Shown one piece after another: positions 6,774 to 9,746 of a stretch of 9,746 bases of DNA (the first letter of the stretch is position 1; each line of letters begins with the position of its first letter). The translations under genes were made by a program, and so were the position numbers. Source of the DNA: Verrucomicrobiaceae bacterium (GTDB lineage: Bacteria; Verrucomicrobiota; Verrucomicrobiae; Verrucomicrobiales; Akkermansiaceae); assembly GCA_947372405.1 (NCBI GenBank), contig CANBTO010000149.1:1-9746 (forward strand), in the 5' to 3' direction. The notes beneath the pieces are model-generated. The model was given only the letters and a program-made list of their open reading frames with translations. It did not search any database and was not told the DNA's origin.

Positions 6774-7874
6774 ATGAACCGCATGAGCCGCCTCACCGCC
6801 CTGTTCTTCCTACTGCTCGCCGCGAAATCCATCGCCGCGCCTGCCGACGCGCAGCGGATTCAGAAAGCTTGGGATCTTTCCATGGAAACCTGGTCGCTGG
6901 AAACCCGCGTGGCCACCACACCCGAGGCACGCTCCAAGGCGCTGGCCGCCAGGCCGGACGCCGCCGCCGCCGCCCGCGAGATGTGGAAAGTCATCGCCGC
7001 CTCGCTCGACCAGGAATGGACCCTCGAACCCGCCGCCTGGTTTCTTCGTGCGACTCCGGGACTCATCACCAAAAATCCCGACGGATCAACGACCCCCACC
7101 TTCGCCAAGGAAATCGACGCTGTCCGTAAAGCCGTGGAGACGCGCCACATCAAGAGCCCGAAGCTCACCCCGATGTGCATGGCGCTCGCCGCCACTCAGG
7201 CCCCCCGCTCGCTGGCACTGCTGGAGAAAATCCAGGCCAGCCACCCCGACAAGAAGATCCAGGGCGTCGCCGCCCTCGCCGCGGCAATGATCATGAAGAC
7301 GCTCGGTGACGACGCCGAGCTCATGAAGAAACGCCTCAACTACCTGACCAAGGCCATCATCCAGAGTTGGGACGTGGACCTCGGCGGTACCACCGTCGCC
7401 AAGCTGGCGGAGGACGAGCTCTATATCATCCGTTTTCTAACCAAAGGCCGCGTCGCGCCGGACCTCATCGGCACGGACTCCGGCGGACTCCCGGTCAAAC
7501 TCTCCGACTTCAAGGACAAGGTTGTCATGCTTCTCTTCTGGAACAGCACCATGCCCGAAGCCGAACGGGTCATCCAGCTCACTTCGGACATGGTGAGGAA
7601 GTTCCACGGCAAACCCTTCGTGGTGCTCGGCGTGAATTACGACCCCGTCGAAAAACTTCGTTTCATGGAAGGAGCCAAGGACACCACCGTCAACTGGCGT
7701 AATCTATCAGATCCCGAGCAGAAACTCTCCCGCGAATACCGGGTGGGCTCCTGGCCGCTCGTTTACGTGCTCGATGGCGAGCGCAAGATCCACTACGCTG
7801 GCACCCAGGGCTCCTTCGCGGAACTCACCGCGGACGCCCTGCTCACCGACGCCAAGCCGGCGGCGGGCGAATGA
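6774..7874 (+). CDS. Secreted thioredoxin-fold (TlpA/AhpC-like) protein lacking redox cysteines
   Basis: The 366-aa product has a signal peptide (MNRMSRLTALFFLLLAAKSIAA, cleavage after about residue 22) and is probably periplasmic. Residues 25-220 form an alpha-helical, Ala-rich region without a domain I recognise. Residues 227-360 resemble the thioredoxin fold of the TlpA/AhpC-TSA group: VAPDLIGTDSGGLPVKLSDFKDKVVMLLFW (227-256), VVLGVNYDP (283-291) and the cis-proline segment VGSWPLVYVLDGERKI (324-339, P328). Where active relatives have W-x-x-x-C-x-x-C, this protein reads FWNSTMPEA (255-263). M260 and A263 take the two cysteine positions, and the only Cys in the whole protein is C135. A thiol-disulfide role is therefore unlikely, and a binding or scaffold role is an inference. 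An alternative start is Met4 at 6783. It follows dxr on the same strand after 54 bp but has no functional link I can name. Confidence 0.8.
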   Translation: MNRMSRLTALFFLLLAAKSIAAPADAQRIQKAWDLSMETWSLETRVATTPEARSKALAARPDAAAAAREMWKVIAASLDQEWTLEPAAWFLRATPGLITKNPDGSTTPTFAKEIDAVRKAVETRHIKSPKLTPMCMALAATQAPRSLALLEKIQASHPDKKIQGVAALAAAMIMKTLGDDAELMKKRLNYLTKAIIQSWDVDLGGTTVAKLAEDELYIIRFLTKGRVAPDLIGTDSGGLPVKLSDFKDKVVMLLFWNSTMPEAERVIQLTSDMVRKFHGKPFVVLGVNYDPVEKLRFMEGAKDTTVNWRNLSDPEQKLSREYRVGSWPLVYVLDGERKIHYAGTQGSFAELTADALLTDAKPAAGE

Positions 7875-7933
7875 CACAGGAATGCCCAACGCTTCTTGCC
7901 TGGGATCCGCCGTGCTGTATGCGGACTCTGCGA

Positions 7934-9421
7934 TCAGGAGGCTTGGCCGCGGCCGGTCCACATCGCCCAAAACATCAGGATCACCGACGCTGCCATAATC
8001 GCCACCGTAAGCCATCCCAGGACATTGGAGACCCGCCCGTTGACCTTGCCTTTTACGATTTCCCGGTTGTTACATATCAACATCAGTATGATCAGAAGAG
8101 GCACGGCCACCACGCCATTCAACACGGCGGAATATAGCAGTGCTTTGACGGGACTGATCACCTGCACGAAATTCAGGCCAAATCCCATAAGGATCATTGC
8201 GGAGATCGTTAGATAAAATCCACGCGCGCGTTTGAAGCGGCGATAGAGGCCGTAACGCCAGCCGAAGGTTTCCGCAACGGCGTATGCCGCCGATCCCGCC
8301 AGGGTCGGGATGGCCAACAACCCGGTTCCGAGGATTCCAAGAGTGAACAGCCAATAGGCGGATTTTCCAAGGGGAAGCAAGGCTTTGGCGGCGTCCTGCG
8401 CGGTGTTGATATCGGTTATGCCTTTGTTGTGCAGCGTTGCCGCGGTGCAGATGATGATGAAGAATGTCGCGGCTTGGGACGCAACCATTCCGATGGCCGT
8501 ATCGGCGCGCAGGTTGCGGATTTCATACGCACGCACCTGCTTGGTGCGGTGGCCCGGCGCGTCGGCGGTTGAGTTCGCGATCTCCTCTTCCACCTCCTGT
8601 CCTGCCTGCCAGAAAAAAAGGTATGGGGAAATGGTCGTCCCCAGATATCCTACCACGGTCATGATGAAGACCGGATTGCGACTCCATGATGGGATGAAGA
8701 AGTTGCGCGCGATCTGTCCCCAGTCATTTTTCACCCCGGGCAGCAAGGCGGTGATCACGTAGGCGAGCAACGCCAGACAAAGCCATCTGAGAATGCGGAC
8801 ATAAAGATGATATGGCACGAATATCTGAGCGGCCATGGTGACAACGGCAAGCAAGGTCAGCCAAAGCGGAAGCGCTCCGCCAAAAAGCATTTGGGCGGAA
8901 GCCGCCATGACGTTGAGGTCCGCATAGATGTTGAACACATTCGCGCCGATCAGCAGCGCCACGGCACCGTACAACAGCCACTTTGGATAATGCCGTTTGA
9001 TAACGGAGGCCAGCCCGCTGCCCGTGACAATCCCGATGCGGCCGCACATCTCCTGCACCGCGATCATCAGAGGGATGCAAACCGGAGTCAGCCACAGCAG
9101 TCCATAACCGAACTGTGCGCCAGTGACGGAATAGGTTCCGATGCCTGACGGATCGTCGTCCGCCACACCGGTGATCAGTCCGGGACCGAGACATTTCCAG
9201 AAAGGTTTGCGTTGGCCAACAGGACCGGTCGGCGCATCCACCCGGGCGTTTTCCAGATCAACCTTGTCTGCAGCGTGTTCCGCCGCCGTGACTCGATCAG
9301 AACCCTCACGGGTCGGTGAATTCATTGCAATGGATGGAGTCACAGCATCTCCGGCAGCTTCTTCCCGGGGCGAGTCGGGTACTCGCCCGTTTGGTTCATC
9401 CCTGTCGGTTTGCTTCGCCAT
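7934..9421 (-). CDS. NRAMP-superfamily divalent metal transporter with altered metal site
   Basis: This 495-aa inner-membrane protein belongs to the NRAMP (SLC11/MntH) superfamily. A hydrophilic N-terminal tail of about 73 residues precedes the membrane domain. TM1 contains GPGLITGVADDDPSGIGTY (79-97). In TM6, LGTTISPYLFFWQ (260-272) stands where canonical members have GAxxMPH. About 11 hydrophobic segments can be counted to residue 488. Canonical Mn/Fe transporters use the Asp and Asn of DPGN and the Met of A-x-x-M. Here D90 is kept, Asn is replaced by G93, Ala by T262 and Met by S265. This DPSG/TTIS pattern is common in bacterial proteins loosely annotated as Mn/Fe transporters. I believe it is nearer to the NRAMP-related Mg2+ transporters, but that is recalled, not tested. 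The ATG at 9421 is chosen as the first Met; Met33 is an alternative that also keeps the membrane domain. It converges on the thioredoxin-fold gene with 59 bp between stops and has no clear terminator there. Confidence 0.88.
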   Translation of the reverse strand: MAKQTDRDEPNGRVPDSPREEAAGDAVTPSIAMNSPTREGSDRVTAAEHAADKVDLENARVDAPTGPVGQRKPFWKCLGPGLITGVADDDPSGIGTYSVTGAQFGYGLLWLTPVCIPLMIAVQEMCGRIGIVTGSGLASVIKRHYPKWLLYGAVALLIGANVFNIYADLNVMAASAQMLFGGALPLWLTLLAVVTMAAQIFVPYHLYVRILRWLCLALLAYVITALLPGVKNDWGQIARNFFIPSWSRNPVFIMTVVGYLGTTISPYLFFWQAGQEVEEEIANSTADAPGHRTKQVRAYEIRNLRADTAIGMVASQAATFFIIICTAATLHNKGITDINTAQDAAKALLPLGKSAYWLFTLGILGTGLLAIPTLAGSAAYAVAETFGWRYGLYRRFKRARGFYLTISAMILMGFGLNFVQVISPVKALLYSAVLNGVVAVPLLIILMLICNNREIVKGKVNGRVSNVLGWLTVAIMAASVILMFWAMWTGRGQAS

Positions 9422-9746
9422 GCTCGGTTGTTCTTAGATTCGCCAGGTTGCGACAACTGTGTTTCACCGGTGTTCGCCTGTCAGCCACCGCGCGCGCAAC
9501 TCCTTGGCAGGTGGCAAGCCGCATTGCTGCCCGGTCCGGTTTGGGTTCATCAGGCGAAGCTAGCGGAAACAAGTGCCTCCCTCCATGGGGCATTCTCCCC
9601 ATAACCCTTCGCCCCCAAGAAAGCCGCGTTCATCCAATCGGTGCGGGCAACCTTGAATCTGAACCCCACAAACACCGTCAATGATCGGACCGGCGCGGTG
9701 GATTTGGTCAACCAGCCGAAGGAAGATTTGAAGGCATAAAACGACC
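9422..9746. other. Right-edge region, mostly non-coding, with two weak antisense frames
   Basis: From 9422 to about 9550 I see no gene, only the possible control elements of the NRAMP-type gene. From 9746 to 9550 the minus strand is open for about 65 codons and ends in TGA (9552-9550). Its peptide includes GWLTKSTAPVRSLTVFVGF and later GYGENAPWREALVSASFA. It could be the 3' end of a gene entering from the right, 128 bp upstream of the NRAMP-type gene. On the plus strand, 9605-9739 is also open in one frame, ending TAA, and reads plausibly (TLNLNPTNTVNDRTG, then VNQPKEDLKA), but it has no ATG and no SD. Both frames have fairly high G+C at third positions, so composition does not decide between them. 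I recognise neither product. Confidence 0.3.
9433..9472 (-). promoter_or_regulatory. Possible control region of the NRAMP-type gene
   Basis: On the minus strand, TCTAAG (9438-9433) lies 11 bp before the ATG at 9421 and matches 4 of 6 bases of a -10 box; no good -35 is correctly spaced. Upstream are a small dyad GTTG-cga-CAAC (9447-9457) and the perfect 8-bp palindrome CACCGGTG (9465-9472), either of which could be an operator half. None matches a metal-regulator operator that I can name. Confidence 0.2.

Noticed and set aside
662..7440. General over-representation of the pentamer GTTAG/CTAAC
   Set aside because: About a dozen copies on both strands is close to what base composition alone predicts; only the longer octamer TCGTTAGA stands out.
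7875..7933. Terminator between the convergent thioredoxin-fold and NRAMP-type genes
   Set aside because: Only a 5-bp TCCGC/GCGGA stem with a 10-base loop and no T tract is present.

Overview
The window (about 60% G+C by eye) looks like a chromosomal segment of a free-living bacterium of the Verrucomicrobiota, perhaps Luteolibacter-like. This is an inference from three things: a short Bacteroidetes/Verrucomicrobia-type topoisomerase IV A subunit, a mix of secreted proteins typical of that phylum (GH29 fucosidase, small EF-hand protein, thioredoxin-like protein), and the absence of Shine-Dalgarno sequences before the genes. No rRNA, tRNA, CRISPR array, insertion sequence or phage gene is visible, and there is no sign of a defence island.

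Layout. 1-350 (-): the N-terminal part of an unrecognised secreted protein that runs off the left edge. 420-2402 (-): parC-like topoisomerase subunit. 2530-3975 (+): secreted alpha-L-fucosidase (GH29), divergent from parC across 127 bp. 4057-4488 (-): small secreted EF-hand protein, convergent with the fucosidase, with a possible two-way hairpin between them. 4627-5547 and 5544-6719 (+): cdsA and dxr with a 4-bp ATGA overlap, the classic phospholipid/isoprenoid pair. 6774-7874 (+): secreted thioredoxin-fold protein lacking both redox cysteines. 7934-9421 (-): NRAMP-superfamily metal transporter with altered metal-site motifs. 9422-9746: mostly non-coding, with two weak, mutually antisense reading frames at the right edge.

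How the genes relate. Only cdsA-dxr forms a clear operon: CdsA makes CDP-diacylglycerol for phospholipids and Dxr commits carbon to the MEP isoprenoid pathway. The remaining genes are single units facing various ways. The fucosidase suggests use of fucosylated glycans or fucose-containing polysaccharides. Four of the seven complete or partial non-operon genes start with signal peptides, so the segment is rich in exported proteins.

I did not find a clearly new multi-gene system. The points most worth a second look are the replaced metal-binding residues of the NRAMP protein, the cysteine-less thioredoxin fold, the altered CdsA signature, the quinolone-pocket substitutions in ParC, and the SD-less starts with small recurrent upstream hexamers.
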